Assembly: GCA_030248135.1 (NCBI GenBank) | Contig: JASANC010005427.1 | Location: forward strand, 1-64,000 | Length of the DNA: 64,000 nt | From: Theristus sp. LFF4_11 | Lineage: Eukaryota; Nematoda; Chromadorea; Monhysterida; Xyalidae | Direction: 5' to 3' | In this document: piece after piece, positions 1 to 11,637 of the stretch | Layout of the letters: every line of letters starts with the position of its first letter | Position numbering within the stretch: position 1 is the first letter of the stretch | Translations under genes and position numbers: made by a program | Notes under the pieces: generated by a model | Databases searched by the model: none | Told to the model about the DNA's origin: nothing | What the model saw: only the letters and a program-made list of their open reading frames with translations

Positions 1-276
1 TTTCATCATACTGGGCAGTTGACGGTTCACTAGAAACACTCAAACATGTTCAAAACCATAAAACTACATTACATCTGTTAGTTACGGCTGATTTCAGTAC
101 ACTGTTTCCTTCACTACCACACAATATAATTTTTTGATTCAATTAATTATCTGGTTGATCTCGTGTGTAGAGAGGAATTTGTTTGTGTTAGACACAAACT
201 GGTGTGATTCAGGGATTCTAAATCGGATTGGTTTCAAGTCTGTTTAAGAATTTCTGAACTTACGAAACAACTTTGG

Positions 277-945
277 TTAGAGAAAGTGTGGTGACTGAAA
301 CATACGCCACATTTGGCAGTTGTCTTTTTCAACAAATTCAAGGAATACCACAAGGTGGTGCGCATAGTCCGACACTTTGGCTACATTGACGTTAACAGCT
401 ATTGAACACAAGTTCGTGGTTCCCCAATACGAACGAGATCTTTTACTGTCCCGCGACATGTCATTCGTTATGTCGATGATTTGTTGTTTTATTAATTGCC
501 CTGAATTTCTCGAGTTGGCTAAAACGGTCTGCATCCACACGAACTTCCTTTGGAAGAAGTACTGGATCTGAAGATGGAAAATGCAATTTTCTTGATTTCA
601 CATTATCATGTGGTGAAATTTTCAAAATTAAACCATATGACAAAACTGACGACTTTCCATTTCGTGTGAATAAAATGATTCATGTTGACTCAAACATACA
701 TTGTAAAGTCGGCATTTATGCCTTTGTTGGGCAAGTGATCCGTTTTGGTCGGATTTGCTCCGACCTCGATGACTTTATTACTATTATTCAAACTCGAGTC
801 TTGATCATGTTAAATAACGGCTACAAAAAGACAAGTCTGATTCGAGGATTCATGAAATTACGTGTTTCTCATAAAGTTCTACTTTTCAAATTTGGAATTT
901 TTTCAGACACTCAATTCTTCGGCTTACTTCGTCTGGTGTTCGGTT
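277..945 (+). pseudogene. Penelope-like reverse transcriptase, decayed
   Basis: Pieces of a reverse transcriptase can be read on the plus strand, but in different frames. Around 342–377 there is GIPQGGAHSPTL, the motif before the catalytic palm. At 377–445 a second frame gives LATLTLTAIEHKFV. At 466–492 a third frame gives RYVDDLLFY, the catalytic YxDD box. From about 666 an open frame reads GQVIRFGRICSDLDDF then GYKKTSLIRGFMKL, which resembles the thumb of the Penelope-type group with an 'RYxRxC' segment. The frame changes near 377 and 450 and in-frame stops show that the copy is dead. No upstream half is present because the window begins here. The Penelope assignment comes from motifs and the nearby GIY-YIG ORF; a related non-LTR group is possible. 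Confidence 0.6.
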
Positions 946-1260
946 GATTTATTTTGGTATTTACTGTGCTTGCAGTTTCTGGTTTTGAGCAACGAAGATG
1001 GGTGGCCGTAAGGAAAAATCAAGGGAGTCAGGAAAAATCAAAGTGATTGGGTGTTGGTTGTTGCTTCCTGGTTTTTGGTTGTTTTGTTGTGTATCCTGTG
1101 TTTTCTTGTCGTTCTTTTGTGTTGTCGTTATGTTGTTTGGTTTGTTTGACACTTCGTTTTTTGTCCCTTTTGGTCCTTCTTGTCTGTTTTTTCTTTTTGG
1201 GGCTTCTGGTTTTTTTTGCTCCTTTGGGTCGGGTTTTTGTTTTGTTGTTGTCTTGTTTTT

Positions 1261-1932
1261 TTATTGTGGGTTTCTTTTTAGTTTGGTGTGTTTTTTACTA
1301 GGGACCGTAATCGAGAAATACAGTCGTTCATCTGTCTTTGGTCCAGTCTTAGATTTGTGTGTTACATTAACCGAGCCTACACCTGAGACTTTATCATTTA
1401 AACCTAATGGAGAAACCGTGTTCAGAACTCTCATCCATGTATTCTCTTCCTTTAACCTAAGTTTGGCGTCATCAGTGCATTTTGAAATAATGCGACACCT
1501 GAAGTTATCAATGCTACAACCATCATTAAAATGACGATAAATAGGCAAAGACAATTTGTTGTTTCTGATTGCGCTCAAATGTTCAAACATCCTTTTTCGA
1601 AAACTTCGTTTAGTTTCCCCTACGTACTGAACATGACATTTAGAACATTCAATCAGGTAAACAACTCCACAAGTGTCACAGTTCCAATACGCACCACCGT
1701 CCTCGAAAGGACTAAACACTCTTCCAGTGATTGTGGATTGAAACCACTTACTTGTTTCCACGTGGTCGCAAATTTTACATGAATTCCTTGTACACTTGTT
1801 GATAGCCTTGCCATGAAGTCGATCCTCGTGCTTGAACGAATTCACAAGTGTGTCTTGAAGCTGCAAGGCATAGATTGTTTTATTTTGACTTTGATTGTTG
1901 GGCTTGTCTGATTTGAACATAATTCCGCCCAA
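1261..1932 (-). CDS. GIY-YIG endonuclease domain of a Penelope-like element
   Basis: A 223-codon open frame with a Cys-rich knuckle (CTRNSCKICDH, residues about 46–56) followed by a GIY-YIG nuclease. The core reads GVVYLIECSKCHVQYVGET then RSFRKRMFEHLSAI. In this class the two aromatic-Tyr motifs and the following Arg form the active site that nicks target DNA for Penelope-type retrotransposition. The segment TWMRVLNTVSPLGLND near residue 180 is also typical of Penelope endonucleases. The ORF is uninterrupted, unlike the decayed reverse transcriptase at 277–945. It lies on the opposite strand from that transcriptase, so the two are probably not parts of one intact element. The true start is unknown; the ATG at about 1932 is only the first in the frame. 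Confidence 0.7.
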   Translation of the reverse strand: MGGIMFKSDKPNNQSQNKTIYALQLQDTLVNSFKHEDRLHGKAINKCTRNSCKICDHVETSKWFQSTITGRVFSPFEDGGAYWNCDTCGVVYLIECSKCHVQYVGETKRSFRKRMFEHLSAIRNNKLSLPIYRHFNDGCSIDNFRCRIISKCTDDAKLRLKEENTWMRVLNTVSPLGLNDKVSGVGSVNVTHKSKTGPKTDERLYFSITVPSKKHTKLKRNPQ

Positions 1933-2225
1933 GAAATATGCTCACAGAATGACACAACTTGTCGGGGGCTGCCCGATTTAAGGAGGGTGTGTCTACCTAA
2001 ATAGGTAACCCACCGGGATAACATGAAGAACATAAAAGTATGAAATCCCAACGTGCAGAGTTACTGATCAAACGAATTGATTTTTTCAACTTTATTTATT
2101 GTCGTAGAATACTATAGTGCTCGGAATATTTCAAGGACCTACAGAAGACCGAACATAGAACAACACATCAACAGAAACAAATCACCTGTCACTGAAACAT
2201 CAGTCACTAAAACACCTAATAAACA

Positions 2226-2850
2226 CTAATCATCTTTGGGTTTGCCGATCAGATAAACAAGGTTACTGCGCACAATGCTCATATTCGGTGTGACCAAAAG
2301 TGGTGAACGTGTCGTTGCAGCTTCAGGTACCAGCGCCGGAAACGACTCCGCGCGCAAGAGTGGCGCACCACTGCACTCACCGCTGTTTGACGAGCTGGCA
2401 ACCTCCTCGGTAGGCAACGGCTGCGTAGCCGAAGCCAATGCAGGGGGTCCAGTCATCTTCGACGCTTGATTGAGCAACTTGTTCCATTCCCAGTATGTCT
2501 TGACAACGCCAGATGGGAAATCTGGAAATTTGCACCAGATTTTTTGGAGTGTCCATTGTTTGACGTCACGCTTGTCAATGCCGTATTCAGTCACAAGACG
2601 TCCCAGCATCTTTTTTGTGTTGTCATTCTCTTTCTTCTCCCAGGCACTCCTATCCTTGAAAACCTTCACTTCAAACTGACCAAGAAATTTCCAGTTCTGT
2701 TCGCGCAAATTGTGCCGATAATGAACACAGATGTCCGTGATGTATTTCGGATTCAAGAATTGAACCGCAACGTGTTTGTTTCCCGGATCTCGTTTTATGC
2801 TAACGAGAGAATAATGATATTGGAGGAAGACGTCGGAAAAAGAAAATTTT
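2226..2850 (-). CDS. Unidentified ORF, possibly transposon-related
   Basis: About 205 codons are open from roughly 2850 down to a stop at 2226. The protein is charged and aromatic in its first half (VCVHYRHNLREQNWKFLGQF-like stretch, several Trp residues, VKQWTLQKIWCKFPDFPSG). It becomes Ser/Pro/Ala-rich towards the C-terminus, where it loses obvious fold. I do not recognise the family. Upstream the frame runs into a G-rich (Pro-coding) low-complexity tract, so the real start or exon boundary must lie near or below 2850. It is on the same strand as, and upstream of, the GIY-YIG ORF at 1261–1932, so it may be another part of that mobile element. A last exon of a host gene is the alternative. 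Confidence 0.35.
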
Positions 2851-2857
2851 GAGATTA

Positions 2858-3022
2858 GGTTGGGGGGGAAGGGGGGGGGAGTGGGGGGGGGGTGGTGGTG
2901 GGTGTTTTGTTTGGGTTGTGTTTTTTTTTTTTTGGGGGGTGTTTTTTGGGGGGGGGGGGGGGGAAGGGGATGAAAAAGGGGGGGGAGGAGGAGGGGATGT
3001 GTGGGGGGGGGGAAAAGGGGGC
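2858..3022. repeat. G-rich low-complexity tract
   Basis: Long runs of G broken by single T or A bases on the plus strand. Several runs of eight or more G could form G-quadruplexes. The apparent Pro-rich and Gly-rich ORFs across it are composition artefacts. Confidence 0.85.
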
Positions 3023-3099
3023 AAAAACAAGATCCAAACCAAAGTCCAATCGAAGAAGGATATTGTGAATATTTCATCATCGAACACCCAACAATGAAG

Positions 3100-4400
3100 C
3101 GGTAATGAAACCTGTTTAAAAGAAATTACCTTTAACAAACCGCAAATAAAAATTTTTTTAACAGACGAACAAAAACCAATCATCTGCGTTTAAAAAGCGA
3201 AACAATATCCAAAAAACAAAAAAGACCAAGAAATATTCACGGGTTGAAAAAAAACACACAAGTGCATTGTTCCTTTTGGTGAATTTACAGCAGAGAGCAG
3301 ACTAGGATTTACAAACTGAAAATTGGTTTCAAGAACGATTGAAACTGAACGAAACACAGACAATTGTGATAAAAAGTGCTATGGAAACGCAAATTTCAGA
3401 GTGTTAGTGAACTTTTGTTCCCTCCAACCGTGCGTTTCATGAAAGCAGTCAAGTCAACGATTGTGTTAGAAAACTAAACATGCACTAAGTCAGCTTTCGT
3501 TAACTCAAAATAACAACTGTTCCGAGCAAAGCCTGACGTAGTAACAGCAAACAAAACGTTGAAACGGAAATGTTTTCCGTGTGACATTTCTGCTGTATCA
3601 AAAATTCAAATACAAAAGGCTATCGTAATCGTAACAAAATGATTACATTATTGAAACACTGACCGAAATCAGCACGAATCAACAATAAACCAATCCAATC
3701 GTACATTCACATTTTGTGCTAAAAAAGTCAATAAACTCAATCAGAGAAAAAAAAGAAAAAAAAAACATGATGAAACACGGCCACCAAAACACGAAACAAA
3801 CAAAAAACCAAGGACCAGAAGGGAGAACCTCGTGAACAACGCACTGTGACGATTAGAACGGGTCAAGGTGCAGGGTAGGGACACCTCGATTAATACGAGA
3901 CTTCAATTAACAATTTGTAGTCTCTGAAATTGATAGTAAGATTGTGTGGCATACAGAGAATGACTAGTGCAAGCAGCGGATGCAAAATAGTACATGCGGG
4001 TGCGATCGAAATCGAAACGCAAATGGCGGCAAACAAATCATGAAAACAAAAAACCACACTGTAATGTATCAGTCAACAAACCGTCCAGAATTACAACTAC
4101 AAACCACCTGAAATTCAGTGCACTCATCACAACGAGGTAACTCAACGAACGAGTGATAAAAACCGACGTTTCAGAACAAACAATGCTGGTTCGGTTGGTG
4201 GTGCACCGCGATTAGAAAAATATATTAGATGAAAACTTTAAACAAAAAGTATCATTGATGCATGAGACAGCAATGTACACGCGCACGAATTTGAAAATCC
4301 GCAAATTTGAACTCGTGTTTTTGGTGCCCCTGGCGAATTATCAAGTAGCAACAACAACAAAACAAGGCATTGATTAAAAAAAACACGACCTTTGTCACAC
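3100..4400. other. Gene-free AT-rich stretch
   Basis: AT-rich DNA with no protein-like frame. It lies downstream of the stop of the minus-strand PP2C gene and probably includes its 3' UTR. I see no repeat copies or RNA genes in it. Confidence 0.5.
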
Positions 4401-4405
4401 TGTCC

Positions 4406-7400
4406 TCAAAAACTTCCATCCATCACTTGCTCTGCTGTGATCACCTCGGTTGCGACGAACTCGGTCGGCGCTGCCTCGTCCTCGTCCTCCTCCTGATCGT
4501 GCAGGTCACGCAGCGACTCCACCACGACCGACGGCGGCGTCACGGCCGCAGCGGCTGTCAGCGGCTCGCTCGGCTCCAAAGCGGCAGCAGCAGCAGCAGA
4601 GTCCGCCTGATTGGCGGCGGCATTGCTCGCAGCAGCGACGGGCAGATTGATCGTGTTGGCCGTCGTCGTCGTCGAGTGCGTGCTCGGATTCGGATCGTCC
4701 GGAATCGGCTCGTCGTTCGACTGCTCGTCCGAGTCGTGCACGATCTCGACCGACGGCTGCACGGACTGTCGCGAGTGCTGCGGCGTGTGCGGCGGCGTCA
4801 CGAAGGGGCTGCCGGCGATGCCTGCGCCTGCGCCGGTGCCGGGGCCGCCGGGCACGGCGCCCATCGACGGCGCCCCACTGAGCAGCACGTCGTCGTCCGG
4901 CTCGTCGGTGGTCATCGGCGACGGCGGGCGTGCGCGCGAGCACTTCTCGCAGTACGCCTCCCAGGTGCAGCCCTGCAGCAGGCACACCAGCACGACCGTC
5001 ATGTTGTCGCAGCCGAGCCCGCCCATCTGGCAGTCCGGCGCCAGGCAGCGCGTCAGCAGCTCCTCGCACACCTGCGCGTCATCGCGAATGGTGGTTGCGA
5101 ATTGGATTTACGGAAGATCTCGTCAACAACCGTTGAGGTTCGCAAAGGTTTTTCAGCTTCTTTTCATCAGTACCGTCGTTTTTCAGTATTGAAAGTGTTT
5201 GCGTTTTTCAGTATTGAAAATATTAAAAAGCAGATATCCTGCGTGCTGATACACTTTCTTTCTAGGATGTTTTTTTCAGTCTTGAATGCCTCATTTATTC
5301 ACCGCTTTACACCGGATCAATCAAACTACTGGAAAGACACGACATATTTCCCTCTCCTCATATTTCCCAATCACGACGCTACTTCTACTGAACCCGAGGT
5401 AAGCAGGGCGCCCATCGAGTGTTTTGCGCTCAAACTACTTGTGCTTGTCCCAATTACTACCACTGCTCTGACCCTGACGCAGCATCAAGCTCAATCGAGA
5501 TCACCGCACCACATCAACCATCCATCCATCCAATCAACCAACCACTTCCGGTTCCATTCGTGACGCGAGTCGATCGCGCACAAAGTCGACCACCTCCTGG
5601 TTGGACATCACATCCCAAATGCCGTCGCACGCCAACAGCAGAAACTCGCACTCGGACGTCACGTCACGGATGATGATGTCGGGCAGCGCTGGACACGGAG
5701 AAACAGCTGGCTAAGACTTCATAAAAGCAGGATAAACGCTACTTTCGCATTGATTCATGCACACCGCTTGCAAAAACACCGTACTCTGCTCACTCAGTTC
5801 AGTTTTCTCCACTCTAAAGGCGCATTCATGAAGTACTATTTAGTGACACGCAGCTGTGTTAAAACATAGCTACGCGGTCACTAAATACTGCTTCATGAAT
5901 GCCCCTTAATGTTCATTGCCTCAACGGAACTTATATAGAGCTGGTTTGTGCTTGAATCCGAAAGAAAAAACGAGAGAAAAAGTGAATGACGAAAAACGAA
6001 AGAAACAACACAAACAAAGAAAGACGCACCGCAAACAATCTGCTCCTCTGCAGGACGTTCTTCATTACGCTTGAAAATGAAATCGCCAAGCGCTCGCGAA
6101 AGAGCCAGGTTGCCATTCACTCGATTGAACTCCACCCAGCCGCCGGCCGCCACTATCCGTCGCGCCTGAAGATTAAAAAATAGAAAAATATAAACATTTA
6201 TTAATTTTTACTGTGAAGCAAGTCAAACATTTGAAAATTGTCACAAATAAGGCACGCTGAGAACATCAGTGAAATGAATTGAAAGGCGAACCTCGATTTC
6301 ATTCGCTGGTTTGTGATCGTGACTGAGCGCCTCAGAGAGCCCATTGATGCTCATCACGGCTCGACTGTCGCCGACGTTTGCCTGAAACAGGGTTTTTTTG
6401 TAAAACTACGGTGTATACATGCATCCACCCACAGTCAGTCAATAGCATGTCCAACTAGCGGATTGGTTGATGCATGCATTGCTGTGGAGGTTTGCATAGA
6501 ATGCATACATCACGTGATCAGCAAACAATCAGCTGATCAGGTGTTTTAGATCACAACAACCGGACACACGTTTTTGGGGGCGAATCTTTTGCTGTTGAAA
6601 ACTGTGCTTTTGCTGTATTCCGGATTACGGGGTGAAAAAAGCAAAATCAACGAACACAATAAACGCGATTGTTGCGCAGGAGCACGCAAACGGCGGTGGT
6701 GCCCGACAGCTCATCTTTCAATTCTTCGTCTGAAACGAAATGCAAAAGAACGTGATGTTTGCGGCAGCGATTTTTCTGTGACAAATTAGAAAAAACACAT
6801 GAAAATCGCAAACAAAACAAACCATTCTGCATATCACAGTCGATCATGAGAAAGCCGTCACGCAGCGCTTCTTCGTATCTACCGGCCTCTGCAACGTTTG
6901 TTCGTTCTCTTTTAACATGCGCTGAACTGTAGAAGCGAAGAGAACAATAATGCAAACTTACTGTATGCTTCTGTGGCCACAATTTTCTTGTGCAAATGTT
7001 TGCCGGCGTAATTTGACACTTTGGCACCTGAAATTTTATTTTTTCTTCACTTTTTGGTCGATCGTTTCGTGGTTGTACAATCAGTCCCGTAAAATTCACC
7101 ATGGTACCAGGAAACCACAGAAAAAGTGAATAAAAATGAGAGTTGCTGTTCACTATGAAATTAGCTCTGGGCAAATCACTGTACGAAGTCACAACGAATG
7201 CAAGAGTCGAGTCTTGCCAAGGTGAATTCAACTTCAAAATCAGTAAAACAAAGCAACGTACCGCCGTGTCCGTCGTAAACGGCAAAAAACGCCGCCGACT
7301 TGTCGTCAGGTAAACTCAGTATATGTGTGTGCGAATCTTCCATGTCTGAAAGCACAAAAATATTGTTGCACCGTCAGCTAAAGAACATATTGCGCATCAT

Positions 7401-7601
7401 GTAATTTTTGTGCTGCAATGCCACATTCTCCTCCCATCGTAAAAAAACAAGAGAAACAGTGACAAAGCCGTAAGCACTGAACGCCAAAACACGCGAACTT
7501 ATTCTCCATCCTTGCATTGAGGAAGAGCCAACTTTCATCGTCTCGTCGCCGCAGCTCGCCGTTTCTTTCGCGGTGACTGGTTCGCTCAAAGTCTGACCCA
7601 T
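4406..7601 (-). CDS. PP2C-family Ser/Thr phosphatase (PPM1A/PPM1G-like)
   Basis: A metal-dependent protein Ser/Thr phosphatase, complete in nine exons: 7499–7601, 7262–7345, 6962–7027, 6823–6888, 6656–6729, 6292–6381, 6030–6165, 5546–5688 and 4406–5071. These join to 475 codons plus stop with all phases matching. The start MGQTLSEPVT carries the Gly2 of an N-myristoylation signal, as in PPM1A/G. PP2C motifs occur in order: MEDSHTH, AVYDGHGG (metal-binding Asp), SGTTAV, ANVGDSRA, NRVNGNLALSRALGD, LACDGIWDVMSNQEVVDFV and GLGCDNMTVVLV. The sequence through the last motif follows nematode ppm-2/PPM1G closely. Beyond the catalytic domain the last exon adds about 190 residues rich in Ser, Thr, Ala and acidic residues, probably disordered. 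A splice acceptor lies about 25 nt before the ATG. Two MITEs sit in introns. Confidence 0.93.
5818..5906. mobile_element. Harbinger-like MITE, 89 bp, TAA target duplication
   Basis: A short palindromic element in the PP2C intron between 5688 and 6030. The left end is AGGCGCATTCATGAAG. The right end, read on the other strand, is AGGGGCATTCATGAAG. Both sides are flanked by TAA (5815–5817 and 5907–5909), matching the 3-bp TWA duplication of PIF/Harbinger elements. It is related to the copy at about 47346–47421, which has the same centre (TGTTAAAACATAGCT). Confidence 0.75.
6445..6555. mobile_element. Fold-back MITE of the CCAACTAGC family
   Basis: An imperfect palindrome with arms GTCCAACTAGCGGATTGGTT and, inverted, the ATCAGCTGATTGTTTGC type. 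The inner half carries TGATGCATGCATT/AATGCATACATCA. It matches the element at 57851–57989 and a loose arm at 59472. It lies in the PP2C intron between 6381 and 6656. Confidence 0.6.
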
Positions 7602-8102
7602 GATAGCTCGCTCTTCTGTCTCACCTGAGATTCGACAATTTTTACACTTCAAAAAATCTTTTTTCATCGGGATTTAAAAAAATCAATTTGTTAATTAAAT
7701 TAAAAACAAATTTTATTCATCAAAAATTGAAAACGCGTTTGAGACAAAGAGACTTTTCACAGAAATTGACTTGGATGATTTTTTGCTTTGACAAGAATTT
7801 GTATTTGGCAGATTTTTCTCGACAATTTTCATTTTATTTTTAGGCCAAAAAGGTCGACGAACAAAGTTCAGATACTGGCAAACATTCAACAAAAACAACC
7901 AAAAGGACAAAATTTTGTTCGCACTGAACTGAAACAAACCACTGAAGTTGGCACGCGTTCGCGTTGCGTTGCCTACACTTAATCTTGATCTTTTTAATAC
8001 GCTGTTCTTGCAGTTTTACCGGAACCGGAGTTCCTGCGGTTCACGAAATAAAATGAAATGAATGACAAAAACGGGATTTTTTTAACAGACACTTCTTTCC
8101 AC

Positions 8103-9384
8103 CAGTAGCGAAAGTGCGGGGGGGGGGGGGGGGGGTCCACCCCCCCCCCCTCAGCCGAAAATCCTGCCCGTGCACGGGCAGATGCCCGTGTACCCCCCCC
8201 CCCCCCCTTTACCTCGACACGGGTACCAGACTCCCCCCACCCCCCTCCGCGAGAAAACACGGGATCGCACCCCCCCCCCTCACGGTGGTCAATCTAGGGT
8301 TGTTAAACAAAAATGAAAATTTTTTTTTTTAAAAAAAAAGTGATTAAAAAAAAACAAAAATGCCGATTTTTTTTTTTTTTTAAAAAAAATTCGAAAAATT
8401 TTCCTCTAATATGCTCTGAAAACCTCAATTTTGGCACAATTTTTCGAAAGTTCAACAAAAATTTTCTTTGATTATACCTCGTAAAACCTTTAGCAGTCGA
8501 TTTTGGACCGTTTTACCGACTGATTTTACGCTTCGACAACATCTGCGATGAAGTTTTTGAGCGTCCCAAAGCTTGGCCTACCATTTCCGATGCAGATAAG
8601 GTGACGATTCGCCTCGCAGAGCGTCCGGTTGTGCTCGCTGCACCGTTTGCAAGCGCTACGTTGTCTGGTTGCTGCTTCGTGACGTGTCGTCGCGACACCA
8701 TCAGAAGAATTGATCGAATTTCAAGGCGGTATGTTTGTCTTCACTTTAGCATTAGTTTAGCTGGGGACAATTAGTGACGTTTTGGAGGTCAAAACACAAG
8801 AAGAGGCATGGTGACGGTTTGGAAAAGGGGTAATTGAGGTCACCAAAACAAAATCTGCAAAGTTCCGTCATATGGGAGTCATTCGGGAGGCGCTTGCATA
8901 TCATATGTGGTTCTTCGGACTCCCTGATTGATTTAGCACAACTTTGATTTTTGAAATTTTTTTTTTTAAAAAAAAAATTTTTTTTTAAAAAAAAAAACAA
9001 AAATGACGATTTTTGTTTTTTTTAACAACCCTAGGTCAATCTCATCTCAATTTTTTCCAAAAATACCGTAATTTTTGCATTTTTCTTGACGTTTGTGTCT
9101 GTCCCTGCATAGATTTTGTTGTTTCTGACCAAACAAGCAGCTTGTTTGCACAAAATATTCTGTATTTTACAAGAATTTCTGTGTTTTTCTAAGGCAAAAA
9201 TTTGGTATTACCCGTGCGATCCCGTGCCCCCCCCCTCACGAAATTTTTCTGCCAGTGCACCCCCCCCTCAGGAAAATTTGCTGCCCGTGCACCCCCCCCC
9301 TCACCGAGAAGGCACCTGACCCCCCCCCCCTCTAAAATTAGGCAAACACCCCCCCCCTCACCCGAGGTCCCGCTTTCGCTACTG
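8103..9384. mobile_element. hAT-like non-autonomous element with 8-bp target duplication
   Basis: The ends are inverted: CAGTAGCGAAAG on the left and CTTTCGCTACTG on the right. Both flanks carry the identical 8-bp duplication CTTTCCAC (8095–8102 and 9385–9392), the length made by hAT transposases. The interior has poly-C/poly-G blocks repeating a unit like GTGCACCCCCCC, and a second complete element at 8295–9033. No transposase frame is visible. Confidence 0.85.
8295..9033. mobile_element. Nested hAT-like element with 8-bp target duplication
   Basis: Terminal inverted repeats TAGGGTTGTTAAA and TTTAACAACCCTA, with perfect 8-bp flanking copies of GGTCAATC (8287–8294 and 9034–9041). It lies wholly inside the element at 8103–9384, so it inserted later. 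The arms are long A/T homopolymers; no coding frame is recognised. Confidence 0.85.
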
Positions 9385-9889
9385 CTTTCCACAGAAAGTG
9401 ACTTTATGATTTTTTGCCCAGAGTTTCGTGTCGTGGACTTTGTTTTGGCACATTTACACTTTTTTGACAATTTTGACTATTTATAGTTCTAAAATGCAAT
9501 GCAGTATTTGAAATCAGCGCGTCAGCGCGGTTCGAAATTCGAATTTCGAATGCACCTATTTTTGTCGACCATCAGGCATCAGGTTTTCCTCGGTATCCTA
9601 TTCCTAATAGTCTAAACGGGATCATGATCATCGCATCGCACGTACCGTACCGTTGGCTGAGAGCAGATATGCGCACGCACCGCGCACCTGAACATTGTGG
9701 AACATGAAGCAGATGGGCCGTAACGACTAAAATAAAGAACGAGGAGAAGAGAACAAACCAAACCGAATCAAAAAAGTGAAAAAGAGACGCAGTCTGTGTC
9801 ACAAACAGATATCTACGCGACGTGTCGTTTTTTACTCGTTTTTTAGCAGCAGAGGGAACCCTTTGTGGAAGTGGATCGTGGTCGTGGAT

Positions 9890-10917
9890 TAGGGTAAGGG
9901 GGAAAAAAATCCGGATTTTTTTTTAAATTAAAAAAAAAATTTTTTTTAATTTTTTTTTTACAAGTTAGGTTTGTTCGAAGCGTCTCGTCGAGCTGAGTTC
10001 ATCTAGACTATTTTCAGAACGATCCGGAAAACTATAAGAGCGAAAATCGTGTTTTATTGAAATTATGTCCATTTCATAGAGGGAAAGTTGCATTTTCAAC
10101 AGTAAAACAGGACAATTTTCGACGTGTACTTGAATATTGAACCGTTCTTAGTTGTTCCTCTTTAGAAAATTACCAAAATTTGACTGTGTTCAAAAATTCC
10201 TGTTTGCTGTAGCTAAGTCGGCAACCCCTGTCGACCCGGTCGCCCCCCCCCAAGACACTTACTTTCAGGTTCAACCAGCTATGCTATCTGCCACATGGCG
10301 AGAGCCCACTCTTCAAATCATCGTATCGAAAACACGTACCATGATTTCGCGATCACGTTGCGGGCAACTGACAGACGCAAGCTTAACACGTTAGTTTAGC
10401 TCAGCACGCAAGTTTTAACATGTGGCCATGTTATCGGGTATCTGAAAAACGGTCGTGTGATGTGGTATTAACCAACATCTCCGCTCCAATTGTTTAACAA
10501 TATATCGCACAACTCCATTGTAGACCTATAACATACGCCAATCAACAAAATATCATGTTCATCTCATGGCCTACCGACTGAAAAAACATGTTCTAAGTTG
10601 CAAGAAAACGATTTCTGAAACGATATTTCAATTCAGTTCATTTCAACGCTAAAAATTGACTCTAGAAGTCATCCAAATCGAAAAACATGGAGTACGTCGG
10701 TCAAAATGACCAAATAATGACATGTACCTAAGCACACAAAGAAGTTGGGAAGAAAATTTGGTTTGAACTTTCAAAAAATTATGCCATAAATCGAATTTTC
10801 AGAGCAAAGTAGAAGAAAAATTTTTCAAATTTTTTTTAAGTTTGAAAAAAAAATCCAAATTTTTTTTTTAAACGAAAAAAAAATAAAAAATTTTTTTTTT
10901 CAAAGCCCCTAACCCTA
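9890..10917. mobile_element. hAT-like element with 8-bp target duplication
   Basis: The left end is TAGGGTAAGGGG and the right end, inverted, is TAGGGTTAGGGG. Perfect 8-bp duplications TCGTGGAT lie at 9882–9889 and 10918–10925. The subterminal A/T homopolymers resemble those of 8295–9033. It ends about 70 bp before the first recognisable NDOR1 coding piece. No transposase frame is recognised. Confidence 0.82.
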
Positions 10918-11529
10918 TCGTGGATGTGCGTGCAATTATTTTATTTTGTTTCTTGTCTTGTCTTTGTCTTTGTCTTGTGAACCAGAACCATTGCCAAAGT
11001 GGTGAATCGTTCTGGCGCTCGGTGCTGGTGCGTTCGCTGCCACCACCGTTGCTCAGGGGCCTCAAGTTTGCCGTGCTCGGTCTCGGCGACTCCACGTATC
11101 AAAAGTTCAATTTTGCCGCCAAGAAACTACCGACGACTGATTCAGTTGGGCCCCACTGCGATTTGCCCCATTGGGCTTGCCGACGACCAGCATGACCTTG
11201 GAGCTGATGGGTGAGCGTTTGTTTGCTAGAACTTCATTAGAAACGTTTTTGAACACACTGTTGAGTAGTGTTGCTACTGGACGAGGACGAGATTTTACTT
11301 TTTACAAGACGAGAGACGAGTCAAAAATCATATGCAGAGTGGAGACGCGACATTTCCCGTTCCAAACCAACCCTTATGAATGTTTTTGGAACGTCACACT
11401 GTTGAGACCGAAAACGACACAATTCTCGTTGCAGGTATGTGAGCCGTGGGTCGCCGATCTTTGGAGCGTTGTTGCACCGGACATTCAGGTGGACGAAACG
11501 CGTATCTTGCCACCGAAGTATCAAGTTGT

Positions 11530-11604
11530 CGCGTCTGTAGCGCAGGTGTACAGCTTTCGTCTACCGTTCTGTAGGTGGAAAGTTCGAACCCCGCTGCGGA
11601 CAAG

Positions 11605-11637
<33 letters not shown>

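Noticed and set aside
998..1534. 178-codon plus-strand frame rich in Phe, Val, Leu and Cys
   Set aside because: It comes from T/G-rich low-complexity DNA and overlaps, antisense, the end of the GIY-YIG ORF. No family resemblance.
2849..3097. Gly-rich and Pro-rich frames on both strands
   Set aside because: Translation of the G-run tract; composition artefact.
4370..5563. 397-codon plus-strand frame over the PP2C last exon
   Set aside because: Arg/His/Val-rich antisense shadow of the GC-rich PP2C exon, which has full domain support.
9202..9486. Pro-rich frames in the poly-C blocks
   Set aside because: They lie inside a hAT-like element and follow its repeat unit; not coding.
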